From NCBI GenBank assembly GCA_039819065.1, contig JBCBSS010000003.1, forward strand, positions 62,001-126,000: a stretch of DNA of 64,000 bases, written 5' to 3'. This stretch comes from JBCBSS01 sp039819065. Its GTDB lineage: Bacteria > Bacteroidota > Bacteroidia > Cytophagales > Cyclobacteriaceae. Position numbers and translations under genes: made by a program. Under the pieces are notes generated by a model. That model was not told where the DNA came from. It saw only the letters and a program-made list of their open reading frames with translations, and did no database searches. This document shows, in pieces, positions 36,601 through 46,900 of this stretch. The number at the start of each line of letters is the position of its first letter. Within the stretch, counting starts at the first letter, position 1.

Positions 36601-39600
36601 CCATTATCCTCGAAATCATCTTCAGCAACTCCATCAGGACGATCCGTACGCCATTGCATGGAGGTAATGGTACCATTGTAAAGAGGTTGAACATCATAAT
36701 TTACCGGTGGTTCATCACCGATATAGTTTACACGGAATTCAGAGGAATAAATAGTAAGTGCAGTTAGCCAATTGTTATTTATAGCACATCGGTATCGCTT
36801 ACCATCAATTGAAGCGTCAAAGTCACTTATACCGAAAGTCTCGAAATTAGCACCGGGTACAGCCAGCCAGGCATTGCCATCCCACTCCTGCCATTCATAT
36901 CTGTTCTCCTCAGCATGTTCCCGATCATTTTCCATTTGAAAAGGTAAACCAGCCGTGGCGTTAACCGATATGAGATTTGAAGGAGTTTTTTGGGGACTGT
37001 AGGTAAACTCGCTGTAAGGGTTAGTTCCAAGCGGAAAGTTTTTCACCAGATGACCAAAATCCAACAAATTGTCATGCACCCTTATAGTCAGGTTGGCTTT
37101 ATTAGGGTGTGCACCAAAACCAGGCAAACCATCAATAAAAGTATTGTAAATATTTAATGTGGTTAACTCGTTGAATGTGTTGAAGAAGTCAGGTATGGCT
37201 CCGTCAATTCCAACATTATACAAATCGATAGTTTGTAAACTAGTCAAGCCGGACCATGATGCCGGGATTGTTCCGGTAAGGTTATTATTATGTAAACCTA
37301 AATACCATAGGTTCGAAAAGTTGCCTATCCAATCAGGAATCAAACCATTCCTGTTGGTGTTACCAATGGCTAATAACTGTAATTGCGTTAGGTTAAAAAG
37401 ATCGGGGATGGGCCCCGGCTCAAAATTTCCTTCTACTCCTAGCCATTCCAGACTGGTCAGCGAATTGAACCAATTGGGAAAGCTACCACTGAAATTATTG
37501 CCCAAAACATAGAATACCTTCAATTGATTAAAACCGGAAAAGTAACTTGGAATTGAACCTTCGAATTGGTTGTCATTTAACCAAAGTTCTTCAAGACCTG
37601 CATTTCCGATCAAGGCGTTACCTAGCTGCCCCCCTAATCTGTTACCCTCAAGCTTAATAATTTTAAGTGATGTCATGGCACTCATTGATGAGGGCAATAC
37701 GCCGTCAAGGTCATTATCATTAAGCCATAAATCATCAAGTTGATCAAGATCTCCTATGTTGAGCGGAATACTACCCGTAAGCAATGGATTATGGTTCAGG
37801 CGGAGAGATTTAAGAGCGGTCAGGTTAGTAAGGGATTCAGGAATACCGTCCTGTAAGTTATTACCGGATTCCTGACCGTTCGCATTCATTCGGATCATTG
37901 TCACATCTCCCTGTTCTACGGTTACTCCAAACCAGGCTTCTTGAGCAATTTGACCAACCGAAGTGAGAGCATCCCACTCTGCTGCTGATGTAGGCCAGCC
38001 AGTATTATTAGTCCATGAGGTACCTCCCGTGTTGTTATACAGATCGCGCAATGCCTGGATCTCAATAGCATCTGATACCAGACCTTCATTGGTTTCTTGT
38101 GTTCTCTCAATCAATTCCATAGCATTGATATAACCTACAGGTGTACCCGCCGCTTTGCTCATGGTGATGATAATCTCGCCATTGACATCAGGCGTTATAT
38201 CAGTGATCGTACCGGTCAATGAGGTGTTATCCTGTACATTGACAGATACGGTTTGGCCTCCCGCTGCATATTGGGTAGTCCCGTTGTCCGCTACTCCGGT
38301 CCATGCACTGCTACCGAAAAAGACCAGATCATAAGTGGCTTCTGCGTTCAACCCGGTCAGTTTCATTTGTACTGTGGCATCACCGCCAAAGGTGCCGAAA
38401 TACCAGTACTCACTCATCACAGCATCAGGATATACACCTGAATCGTCTGCGGTTTGAGCACCTTGGTTAAACACCCCTGATTGGCTACCGGCCCAATTAG
38501 CTGTAACTACTTCTAATGCTATGGGCTGGTTTACTCCCTGATCATTAACTAAACTGCTCAGCGTCGTACCTACACTTGGCGCAGATAGGGTGTTATTCCA
38601 TGGTGACGGTGCGCTGTTCTGACCAAAATTGATCAGCATGCGGCTTGATGTTTGGTTTACAGGAGGCGTGTCTGTAGAGGCACTGCCTTCCAGTGAGTAG
38701 GATGAAGCTCCTACTCCATTGATAGCACGGATGACATAGTAGTAAGTTGTTGATGCATTTAGCCCTGCATCTGTATAGTTTATATCATTAGATCCAACCG
38801 TGGCAACCAGACTGTAGGGGCCTCCTGTGGTAGTCGAACGGTGAATTTCAAAGCCTGTCTCATCATTGGCATTATCGGTCCAGTTCAAGGTGATTTCGCT
38901 TGATGACATGCTGGTAGTTACCAAACCTGAAGGAGCATTTGGTACTGTAGGATTGGCCGTTCCATAAGTCTTGACTACTATGGCATTCAAATAGGCTACG
39001 GCACTTCCACTAGGTCGATTAACTGTAATTTCAATGGTACCTTCGGTATCCGGGCTTACATTATCAATCCTTACCGTATTGTCGGTATTGCCTGAGGCAT
39101 TGAGTTCTACCGTGCTGCTGCCGATGACAAATTCTGCCCTCCTATCTCCTGTGCGGTCCCGGCTACTGAAAAATTCAAAGCTGTATTGCTTTTCGACATC
39201 TAGCCCACTGAACTGGATGATCTCTCCCACGTTATCGGTCCAGATATAGGATTCCATCACGTCTTGTGGGTAGATGCCTGAAGTCATTCCACCTGTGGCA
39301 CTGGTATTGTTCCAATTGGTAAGCAGGGCCACATCAATACCCGTGCCTACACCTTGCTCATCCACCAGATCAGTCATAGATGAACCACTGTTACTGTTAC
39401 TGGCGAAATGATTCCAGCCGGATGAGGTACCAGAGCCTATACGGGTAAAGTTGATATTGATGCTGACCGCCGATGATGGTGGTGGACTCGCCAGGTCAGT
39501 AGTAGCAGTGCTTTCTGCTGAAAAAGCAGAGGCACCAGAGGCATTAGTGGCCAATACTACATGGTAGTACGACGTAGAAGCCGTCAGGCCAGCATCATTA

Positions 39601-40949
39601 AAGGTGGTAACATTAGCGTTTGTCGTACCTACAAATGTGTAAGGGCCGCCAGATCCATTTGATCGGTGAATTTCAAAACCAGTCTCGTTATTTGCATTGT
39701 CAGTCCAGTTTAAGTTGATCTCACTCGATGAGACTGCCGTCGCCATCAGGTTAGATGGTACAGATGGAACCGGTAAAGGATCAGTAGTTGCACTTACTTC
39801 GACGCTTTGCCCGGAGCTACCCGATCCATTGATGGCTTCAATCTTGTAGAAATAGGAAGTGTTCGAAGCCAAACCCTGATCACTGTAACTGGTCGTGTTG
39901 GCAGCAATGTTCTCGGCCAGTGTAACAAACCCATTTCCGGATGTGGTAGATCTTGATAGTGTATAGCTGGTCTCATCAGAGACATCATCCCAGCTAAGGT
40001 CAATTTGATTCGAACTAATGGCCGTAGCGCTGAAATTGGCAGGAATGATCGGCAAAGCGGGCGTAGACCCTGGGTTATCTATACAAAGCGTAAAAAGACC
40101 TCTATGGCCGGTGTTAGGGCCATTATCAACATTAACGTAGTACCAATCCCCTACTGTCAAACCCGTATAGTTAAGCGTAATATCTGTTGATATACCATTA
40201 TCACCGACATTGGCAAGGATTTGCATGGCATCATTGTAGAGTGCCATACGTGGAAACTTCATGGCCTGAGTTACACCTGCTACCTTTACATCCAAAGTCA
40301 CTTCGTTAGAAGCAGCCTGAAATGTAAACCACACGTTGGCATTAGGGCCGTTGATCCAATTAGAGGGTTTGGTACCGTCTGGTGTCCCGATGCGTGTGTC
40401 ATAAGCACCATCTGCGGAACAGTTGTTACTGCTGTGTGTGATGGTAATGGCTCCTGCCGGATAGTCTTCTGAAACTGCATCATCTACACATAAAATAAAT
40501 GTACCAGAGTGACCTGCGTTTGGACCATTTGAAATGTTGATATAATATGTTTCTCCAATACTCAGAGTATTTACACTCATCCCCACCGGATCGATTGACC
40601 CTGCATTAGCTACACTCTTAATTTCGGCTTTAGTGGCATCATGAAGGGCAATCCTGGGATAATTCATACTGCCCACCTCTACACGAATACTTACCTCGGT
40701 AGTGGTAGCAGTGAACTTGTACCAGACATTAGTATAAGGACCAGCGGTCCAATTACTGGGTAATGCCTCATCCGGCGTGGCCCCTGCGGTAGAGAACTCA
40801 CCAGGCACAGAACAGAAATTGTCGATACTGGTCAGTGTATAGGCATCCTCGAAATTGTCGTTCGATTGTGCCTTGACGAATCCTGTTATCATCATCAGCA
40901 ACAGGGTCATCGAAAATGGATATCTTAAAGTCTTGAAAATAGCTTTCAT
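33651..40949 (-). CDS. Giant RHS-repeat surface protein with variable C-terminus
   Basis: This 2432-residue protein has a signal peptide (1-27). By position it then shows two similar beta modules (about 30-290), FN3 domains (about 295-390 and 393-483), a malectin-like module (about 490-665), FN3 (670-765) and a second malectin-like module (765-950). LRRs follow (about 955-1295, GSIPLNIGDLDQLDDLWLND type), then an Ig-like segment and YD/RHS repeats (about 1415-1910). A LamG-like jelly roll (about 1945-2145) sits directly after DYYPFG. The RHS core is YRYGFQGEFAEED...RMYDAVIGRWLVRDP with LVDPDG near 2219. The last 210 residues match no toxin family I know. No separate immunity gene follows. It begins 11 bp after the DUF6443 gene. 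Confidence 0.92.
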   Translation of the reverse strand: MKAIFKTLRYPFSMTLLLMMITGFVKAQSNDNFEDAYTLTSIDNFCSVPGEFSTAGATPDEALPSNWTAGPYTNVWYKFTATTTEVSIRVEVGSMNYPRIALHDATKAEIKSVANAGSIDPVGMSVNTLSIGETYYINISNGPNAGHSGTFILCVDDAVSEDYPAGAITITHSSNNCSADGAYDTRIGTPDGTKPSNWINGPNANVWFTFQAASNEVTLDVKVAGVTQAMKFPRMALYNDAMQILANVGDNGISTDITLNYTGLTVGDWYYVNVDNGPNTGHRGLFTLCIDNPGSTPALPIIPANFSATAISSNQIDLSWDDVSDETSYTLSRSTTSGNGFVTLAENIAANTTSYSDQGLASNTSYFYKIEAINGSGSSGQSVEVSATTDPLPVPSVPSNLMATAVSSSEINLNWTDNANNETGFEIHRSNGSGGPYTFVGTTNANVTTFNDAGLTASTSYYHVVLATNASGASAFSAESTATTDLASPPPSSAVSININFTRIGSGTSSGWNHFASNSNSGSSMTDLVDEQGVGTGIDVALLTNWNNTSATGGMTSGIYPQDVMESYIWTDNVGEIIQFSGLDVEKQYSFEFFSSRDRTGDRRAEFVIGSSTVELNASGNTDNTVRIDNVSPDTEGTIEITVNRPSGSAVAYLNAIVVKTYGTANPTVPNAPSGLVTTSMSSSEITLNWTDNANDETGFEIHRSTTTGGPYSLVATVGSNDINYTDAGLNASTTYYYVIRAINGVGASSYSLEGSASTDTPPVNQTSSRMLINFGQNSAPSPWNNTLSAPSVGTTLSSLVNDQGVNQPIALEVVTANWAGSQSGVFNQGAQTADDSGVYPDAVMSEYWYFGTFGGDATVQMKLTGLNAEATYDLVFFGSSAWTGVADNGTTQYAAGGQTVSVNVQDNTSLTGTITDITPDVNGEIIITMSKAAGTPVGYINAMELIERTQETNEGLVSDAIEIQALRDLYNNTGGTSWTNNTGWPTSAAEWDALTSVGQIAQEAWFGVTVEQGDVTMIRMNANGQESGNNLQDGIPESLTNLTALKSLRLNHNPLLTGSIPLNIGDLDQLDDLWLNDNDLDGVLPSSMSAMTSLKIIKLEGNRLGGQLGNALIGNAGLEELWLNDNQFEGSIPSYFSGFNQLKVFYVLGNNFSGSFPNWFNSLTSLEWLGVEGNFEPGPIPDLFNLTQLQLLAIGNTNRNGLIPDWIGNFSNLWYLGLHNNNLTGTIPASWSGLTSLQTIDLYNVGIDGAIPDFFNTFNELTTLNIYNTFIDGLPGFGAHPNKANLTIRVHDNLLDFGHLVKNFPLGTNPYSEFTYSPQKTPSNLISVNATAGLPFQMENDREHAEENRYEWQEWDGNAWLAVPGANFETFGISDFDASIDGKRYRCAINNNWLTALTIYSSEFRVNYIGDEPPVNYDVQPLYNGTITSMQWRTDRPDGVAEDDFEDNGWGTYLFEYDDQYQLTGALWGTRNGLQISVDNNRYRLNRLAYDPNGNIQSLRRYDGNGGLKHDFEYTYNSDPNATPTNQLERIAGHSSYHYNSIGQLTYEDSEEGEDKYVEYDVTGKVIAVYSQATYDETTGSYVFDDQFKKVSYTYDDRGFRLMKRNEETKKETLYLRDASGNLLSIYERDGNDQDQMGVRTEVPVYGSGKIGVYYPQQDGTTAYELTDHLGNVRAVVKRQLVTLTATMEDTGTPDMTNPRVEELQYFDNLFETAIDDVNRNHTDYTDASYSSFLYWGGTEVTPTQAIGPSTGLRVRADDEISIETYALYDHKGGTYSRDLMLSSLVSQLTSTFTGTIATDAGAMVNDLIDDANTALFNVPGVQNNEDDRPFAFLNYVLFDDGFALVDAGARRVSNQAEGAYEKLTWDQPLNVIQDGYLFVWVSNESNDTQVWFDDLSVTLTRDMTTQSTDYYPFGSVARRYNTPNNYFEPLQPTSGLEESMIARLDLNGNTNDQSGNGNNATLYGGSYANGIDGLASTAVTLDGVDDFMEINPTSWDTDNELSFSFWLKTNNTGTQGLINKMDYIKGVGIMSYLNPSGNVYFVTWIEPFVPIIHLESSESVNDNEWHLINLVLKGTKAEIWIDGHLSVTGNAGGNILITNDEPIEIGQGNNTSYFSGALDEFYIFDRALNAAEITQLYSQKTIEDIDQTTATQNQIAFGQYYRYGFQGEFAEEDSETGWNSFELRMYDAVIGRWLVRDPAFEFPSPYLALGNDPMNLVDPDGSTTRPINNKRRWKGFKNPNNFFKRAWNSISGNQFLNTAYKLIVEHPELDTRYRQSDDFQEVYSAYVQYPIEIEGQVLYLTIEIGSQDMVDILEFLQPTSSIDIMPFFSLAPLGNVGRHFIKGARTYMSFTRRAEKLGNDYAAYLRKIEQVGVTGAKSGPHGTPDKRAAQWLKRLANSDKTILPEFRDALKKAARRLEKRGNADNHKQSR

Positions 40950-40960
40950 TTTGTGATAGG

Positions 40961-43945
40961 TTATTGATCCGATGATCGTTGGTTAATAAGACTTTTCAGT
41001 TGTTCGCTGTAGATCGGTTGTTCGGCACTGTATTGCTTCAGAACAGACCCGGATTCAGATTTTATGGTTGGCCTGAATACATCAAACATAGATGCTATCC
41101 GCATCGGTTGGGTACCGTCTTCAGTCAATCCATGAAAATCCAAAGGGTTGGGTCGGTTATCCAGTGTCGAAACCTGGAATAAGCCATTCATGTTGTGCTC
41201 ATAATAGTTGAGTATCATACCAAAGGCATCCTTCTTAAAACCGTTGCCTTCCCCATCATTGCCAGGGTCCAGACTCGAATCAGGGTGATTAATCCTTTTC
41301 AACCAACCCTGTATGTTATAGACAAAATCGATCCCTTGTAGGTCACCAGCCAATTCTATGCGCTTTAAGGGGCCATGTAGATAATATATGTATTTTGCCT
41401 GGGGAACGGCTTTGTCAATGTTACCGTCTTCACTGGTCCACGCCTGGCTCAATCGCTTATCAGCATCATATTGATAATGGTGGTAGAATTGATCTCGCAG
41501 GTTTTGGTCGGAGTCATAAGATTTATAGGCTACCTGTAGTACATTTCCCAGGAAATCGTACTCATATTCTACTACAAAAATGATCGGGACAGCAGTAGGT
41601 TTTTGCATCATCCAGGTTACTCTACCTTGCTCATCATAGCTATACCAAGTCTTGATGTTTTCATTTTCAGTCCAGCTGACGGCACCCATGATAAAATCTT
41701 GTTGGTATAGATCCTGCATACCCGTGTCTGCATTGAAATCCTCGGCTGGTTGATCATAATGAGTACGTACCCAGTCTTTATTCTCATCAGTTAGATGCCA
41801 ATTCTTTGACCCTGTGTCCTCCAATTGGCCGGTCAAATTACCTGGGAAAGTCATGGCTCCTTTGTATTCTCCCGATTCTATTGGTCTGCCCAAATTATCG
41901 TAATCTGTGTAAGAGAATCGGCCTTCTACCTTTTGTTGAGCATTTTGAGAAAACCGTATAGACCCGTCTTTTCGGTAGAGATACTCGGTAACTCCAGCAT
42001 CGGGTTCACGCATAGATAATAGCCACCCCTGATGATTGTAATGGTAGTAGGTGGCAAATGGTAAATTGGCCAAATCAAAATCGTCAATACCGTTAGGACT
42101 TTTTAGTATCTGCTCTACCCCATTGGGAGCAATGGCAACTACTAGTCTTCCGGCATCATCATAGAAATTAAAAGAGATATCCCCGAAGCCATAGGAGGTG
42201 CTAATAGTTAGGTCGGGATGAGACGATTCTATCCTCCAAAACCCTGGGGCCAAGGTTCCATTTTGAAGACTAAACCAGGTAAATCCTGTCTTTACATTTT
42301 GTACGTCTTCAGATTCTGATATTTGAATGTTTTCATCAGTATCCAATACATAAAAAAAGCCTGAACCTTCCGGCAAGGTGAACCTACTTGATGGGTATAA
42401 CCAATCTCCTTTTCTGGCAGTCATTAACACATTTTCTGACCGGTCGGTAAAAGCCACCGTCATGTTATCATCTTGGTCGATAGAAACGGTTTGAATGGCC
42501 TCCTCAGATAAAGTATTAGGTCCAGCGGTCAAACCCAGTATCTTGTTTCTAATATCTATGTATGCGTCAAGCTCCGTAGAAACCCCAAAGCTTTTACTAT
42601 ATACTTCATGGCCACTGCCTAACCTCAGTTCTTCACCTACCCCGGCCGACCTTTTCACTTCACCAGTGCCATCGTCATAGAATTCGGTTCTTGAATAAGG
42701 GTAGATGGAAGAGGGTACGAAATCCTCAGTGGTGTTAATGCCACTGTAATAATCACCCAATATTGATAGGTTATTGATTAAATCAGGATTCAAAAACTTT
42801 TGAGGGTTTAGAGGATCGTCAAAATTCAAGTAACCATAAGAAAGGCCTGTATTGTCTAATACAAAATCTCCGCGATAATTGTACGCAGTGCCAGTGGCTG
42901 GTGCACTTAAGGTATTAATCACTGAACGATTGAGACGATCATATACAGGCTGATTAATAATGACTGTATGATCGCTATATCCCCGTGCCTGATTTTGTAA
43001 TAGCTGCCCCGTATGGTCGTAGTATGTCCTTGATCCAGCTATAGGATTACCGTATTCATCATAAGCGGTCGCCGAAATATAGTTCAAACTGGCATTGCAT
43101 CGCGCTAATACCTGTATATCGATATGGGCAAAATCTGTTGACTCACAACCATTTGCATCACGTCCATATAGGTGATACAAATAAGCTCCAACGGGAAGTC
43201 GTCCTAAATCCAGCACATCTTGTTCAAATACAGTTGTGGATTGTTGATCTTTCCAAACGAATGATGAAATCCCTTCCGGTTTGTTGGGTGCGATGAACAC
43301 CTCCTGAGGTAAGCAAAATTGATAGGTTTCGTCTGCAATGCTCATTGAAGGGGCTGCTGAAGCTGTTAGGCTTATAGTTCCGGTAGAAGCAGAGAAACCC
43401 GAACAGTGCGCTACGTTTCCCGTAACCGTAATATTCATATCACCCGTAACAGTAATGTTAATTGGGTTAGCTATTCCTAATAAAGTGTTACCGTCGAACC
43501 ACTCAATATTGTTAGTAACATTATTGGCTTCCAATACTATTGTGGAATTCAAACATGGGGTAAGATCAGAAACACTGATCTGAATAGGTGGTACATCGGA
43601 AGCCGCAACAGTGGTTGTGATGGTATTTAAGCTACCACAAATAGGATTACTTTCGTCAATGCTGTTAATTACATTGTATTGATAAGCAATATCAGCAACA
43701 CCACTAAATGTGCTGCTCCATGTAACACTAATTTGAGTCTCACTCAGTTGTGTCCATGACTCATAGGCAGTTGGCGGATTCACAGTCCAGCCTGGTCCTT
43801 CCGGCCATGCATCTTCACAATGATCAGCGAAATAAGCTTCGTAGGTTACAGTGGAACCGGGACAAGCTGTACCATTGGAAATGATAGTTTGGGCACTTAA
43901 TACACCACCATACAGGGTGAAAATGAGAATTAAATAGTATTTCAT
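40961..43945 (-). CDS. DUF6443/YD-repeat secreted protein
   Basis: This protein is 994 residues from the chosen ATG at 43945, which follows the preceding stop codon by one base and opens a clean signal peptide (MKYYLILIFTLYGGVLSAQ). An ATG at 43981 would overlap the upstream gene by 35 bp and adds only a poor leader. Next come PKD/Ig-like modules (about 20-285) and a DUF6443-type block (YDEYGNPIAGSRTYYDHTGQ onward, about 300-500). YD repeats follow (YHYNHQGWLLSMREPDAG, YTDYDNLGRPIESGEYKG, YSYDEQGRVTW, YQYDADKRLSQAW). It has no RHS core of its own, so it looks like the middle part of a YD shell completed by the neighbouring 2432-residue protein. Confidence 0.9.
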   Translation of the reverse strand: MKYYLILIFTLYGGVLSAQTIISNGTACPGSTVTYEAYFADHCEDAWPEGPGWTVNPPTAYESWTQLSETQISVTWSSTFSGVADIAYQYNVINSIDESNPICGSLNTITTTVAASDVPPIQISVSDLTPCLNSTIVLEANNVTNNIEWFDGNTLLGIANPINITVTGDMNITVTGNVAHCSGFSASTGTISLTASAAPSMSIADETYQFCLPQEVFIAPNKPEGISSFVWKDQQSTTVFEQDVLDLGRLPVGAYLYHLYGRDANGCESTDFAHIDIQVLARCNASLNYISATAYDEYGNPIAGSRTYYDHTGQLLQNQARGYSDHTVIINQPVYDRLNRSVINTLSAPATGTAYNYRGDFVLDNTGLSYGYLNFDDPLNPQKFLNPDLINNLSILGDYYSGINTTEDFVPSSIYPYSRTEFYDDGTGEVKRSAGVGEELRLGSGHEVYSKSFGVSTELDAYIDIRNKILGLTAGPNTLSEEAIQTVSIDQDDNMTVAFTDRSENVLMTARKGDWLYPSSRFTLPEGSGFFYVLDTDENIQISESEDVQNVKTGFTWFSLQNGTLAPGFWRIESSHPDLTISTSYGFGDISFNFYDDAGRLVVAIAPNGVEQILKSPNGIDDFDLANLPFATYYHYNHQGWLLSMREPDAGVTEYLYRKDGSIRFSQNAQQKVEGRFSYTDYDNLGRPIESGEYKGAMTFPGNLTGQLEDTGSKNWHLTDENKDWVRTHYDQPAEDFNADTGMQDLYQQDFIMGAVSWTENENIKTWYSYDEQGRVTWMMQKPTAVPIIFVVEYEYDFLGNVLQVAYKSYDSDQNLRDQFYHHYQYDADKRLSQAWTSEDGNIDKAVPQAKYIYYLHGPLKRIELAGDLQGIDFVYNIQGWLKRINHPDSSLDPGNDGEGNGFKKDAFGMILNYYEHNMNGLFQVSTLDNRPNPLDFHGLTEDGTQPMRIASMFDVFRPTIKSESGSVLKQYSAEQPIYSEQLKSLINQRSSDQ

Positions 43946-43946
43946 C

Positions 43947-46900
43947 TTATTGGCCATTATTTCTTGCATAATTGATTTCATTTGCAGACACCTTTACTTT
44001 ACCATCGTTGATGCCATCATTATCTTGATCAAAAGTCTCTCTCCAAATCTCCGCTAGCCTACCTGCCGGATCATATTTATATTCTGTAAAGACATTATTA
44101 GCATCAAGAATATGAGTAAGTTCTCTCCATTCATTGTACACGTAGCTGGTCATGGCCGCATCTAAAGGGTGAAAACGGAAATCATCGAAATGGGTCATAG
44201 TACCTGATGCCTCTGCCCATACCTCTATTTCATTGGAAGTGGACTCAATATTGGCCCTAAGTAAATACCAGTTACCAGCCTGCCTGACAGGTAATGGATC
44301 AGCAGTTGCTACCACACCATTCATTGCGTACTTGATCAAAGGATCAGGTTGTGATGACCAGACACTCACGGCATAAGTACGACCGCTATTGGCACCTGTT
44401 GTATGGAAAGTAAAAGTCTTTTCACCCGGATTTCCACTAACAGCATATCGTCCGGTGTGAACATTTGAAGGGGTTTGAGTGAAGTTACCGCTTTGATAAG
44501 TAACACCTCCTCCAAGAGTTGCATTCCCCCCTGAAATATCTTCGGCGCCTGAATAGGCAAACTCATCGTAACTAGCATTCGCAACGGTTGCGTAAACCTG
44601 TTCTTGATGACGGTCCATCTTGGTAGCCATATAATTACCATTAACATCTGAAGCCTCTAGCGCATGAGAAAATGGATCGTAAAGAGTAATCTCACTGTTT
44701 TTTTGCCATTGTTCAGAAATAGGTTGCTCACCACGCCCCCAACTGATAAATTCGGAGAATGAACCGTAAGGGTATAGACCATTAGCACTAAGACTGATGT
44801 CATTACCTAAATACACATAGCTACGGTGTTTTCTGAAAGTAGTGAAATTAGTAGCTGTAAAATCAAGGTACCCCGTCGACAGTAATGGAATTGGCCCATC
44901 TATAACTAATACCTCGAAATCTGTTGAATTCAATTGATCAATTACTTTTAATCGATAATCATTAAATAAATAGGATACAATTAAACGATCACCAATTGAG
45001 ATATCACCACTCAGCCGTCCAATCCTTCGGGTATTCTCTGTTAGTGGGGTAGAATAATATCTTAAACCCTTGGGTGTATTATCCATATTTAGCTGATCAA
45101 TAGTCGGGCTCCAAGTCTGTACGGATGCAGCAATTAAACCTCGAGGGTTCAATTCGTCTGGGTTATCTACTGTATAAGTCTTATTTTCAGCTTCTTGTGT
45201 TAGCATATTGAATCCACCATTCAAGCTGATTCCCATGGCAGGATATTTGTGATATGCAGGAGTAGTTTCGGATAAAATGTGATTTCCATAACTGTCATTC
45301 ACTAAAGTCTTAGTAGCTTGACCGGAAAAGAAATCAAACTCTAAAAAGTCAGTTTTAGTCACTATTCCATTTCTTAAGTCTTCTTCAATAGTGCCAGTCA
45401 ACACATCTACATAATCAGATCTCTTTGAGACTAATGCGCGGTGATAGCTATGCACTTGTTCGTACTCATAAGGTGGTTCAAAATCAGTGACATAGAACTT
45501 CGTATGCTTAAAGTGTTTATGTGCAGATTGCTCAATAACACCTTGTTTTTGGTTCTTCAGGTTTTCTTCAAAGGTGGATAAATCCGAATCCAGCAAATAA
45601 TTATTGGTGAGGCGATAAATAACTTCGCCTGAAGCATTTATTCTCTCCTGCTTTTCAAGATTACCTATTCTGTGGGTATAATTTTCAAGTTCTAATCGAG
45701 CTGACTTGTGATCAGCAATTGGCGTGTTTAATGGAGTCCTGGTTTTTCTTACTAAATCCTCAGAAAATACTGTGTACCTATACTGATCCTTGAAATCAGA
45801 TTCATACTCATTCACACCGGTTTGGGTGGTTACAAACTCATAGTACACTCCGGCAGGTACTTCAGTGATATTGGCCATTACTTTTGCATTAGTTTCATTG
45901 GCCTTCATCTGAAAGGTATTGCGTGCTCTGTCAAACACCTTCAATAAATCAGCATCAGTACTTTTTAAAGAATTATAAAAAAAATCATTGTGAACATCAT
46001 AGCTAACGTTTACGGCGTTATATGGCTTAAAGGCACTCACACCGGAGGTTAGGCCTGTATTCTTGTTTTTGTAATCATATTTGGTCCAAACCTCTCTACC
46101 GGAAAACCCATCTTTAAGACTAATTCGGCTCACTCGAATTCCTCCTCCTCTGTGTGTTACGCTATTCTTAACAATGAATGCTGACACCACATGTGGCACT
46201 ACATCATAGGTAGCTCCATCGATATTTGCAACACTAGGAGAAAGAAGATCATACAGCAACGGATGATCGACGATAATGTCACCCTGACTAACATTGATCA
46301 CCGTTCCTGAAAGATCATCTATTATATGTTCGCGCGCTGATTTTACAAACGGAAGACCCGTAGGTTTCAATTCGTCTAGAATCAGAACCTTCAAATCTAA
46401 CGATGTGCCTACTATAGATTGAAGCAGTTTTGAACTCTTTTCTTTCGGCTTTAATACAATCCGATTTGTAGATGTCGCTTGCTCCAGTGTCTCAATTTCA
46501 TATTGCTGAGCATTATTGAGAACTGATACATACTCATCAGCTTCATAGTCAATGTTGATTTCAGCGCCCAAAGGACTAGTGACTTTAGTCAAGGACCAAG
46601 CATCTACATTGTTAGCAGAATTCTCCGTCACTTCTCTACTGTATGGCAAAACGGCCTTTTGCTCTTCAGTCGGATCAGAAGATACAACTAGCCAGCCCTC
46701 ATCGTTCCTATTGGCCGAAATGTTAGCCGGCAAAGAACTACCCTCAAAATCACTCTTATAGTAGCCCCATTCATCATAGTGGTTGGCTTTGTAAGCTGGA
46801 TTTTTAGCGTATTCGAAATTATATGGTGGAACTACACTTTCACCTCTCTTACCCAGCATATCAACACTTAAAAGCGTCAATTTTCCTGTCTTATGAAAAT

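Noticed and set aside
43946..43981. Upstream ATG for the DUF6443 gene
   Set aside because: It overlaps the preceding gene by 35 bp, whereas the ATG at 43945 gives a clean signal peptide one base after the stop.
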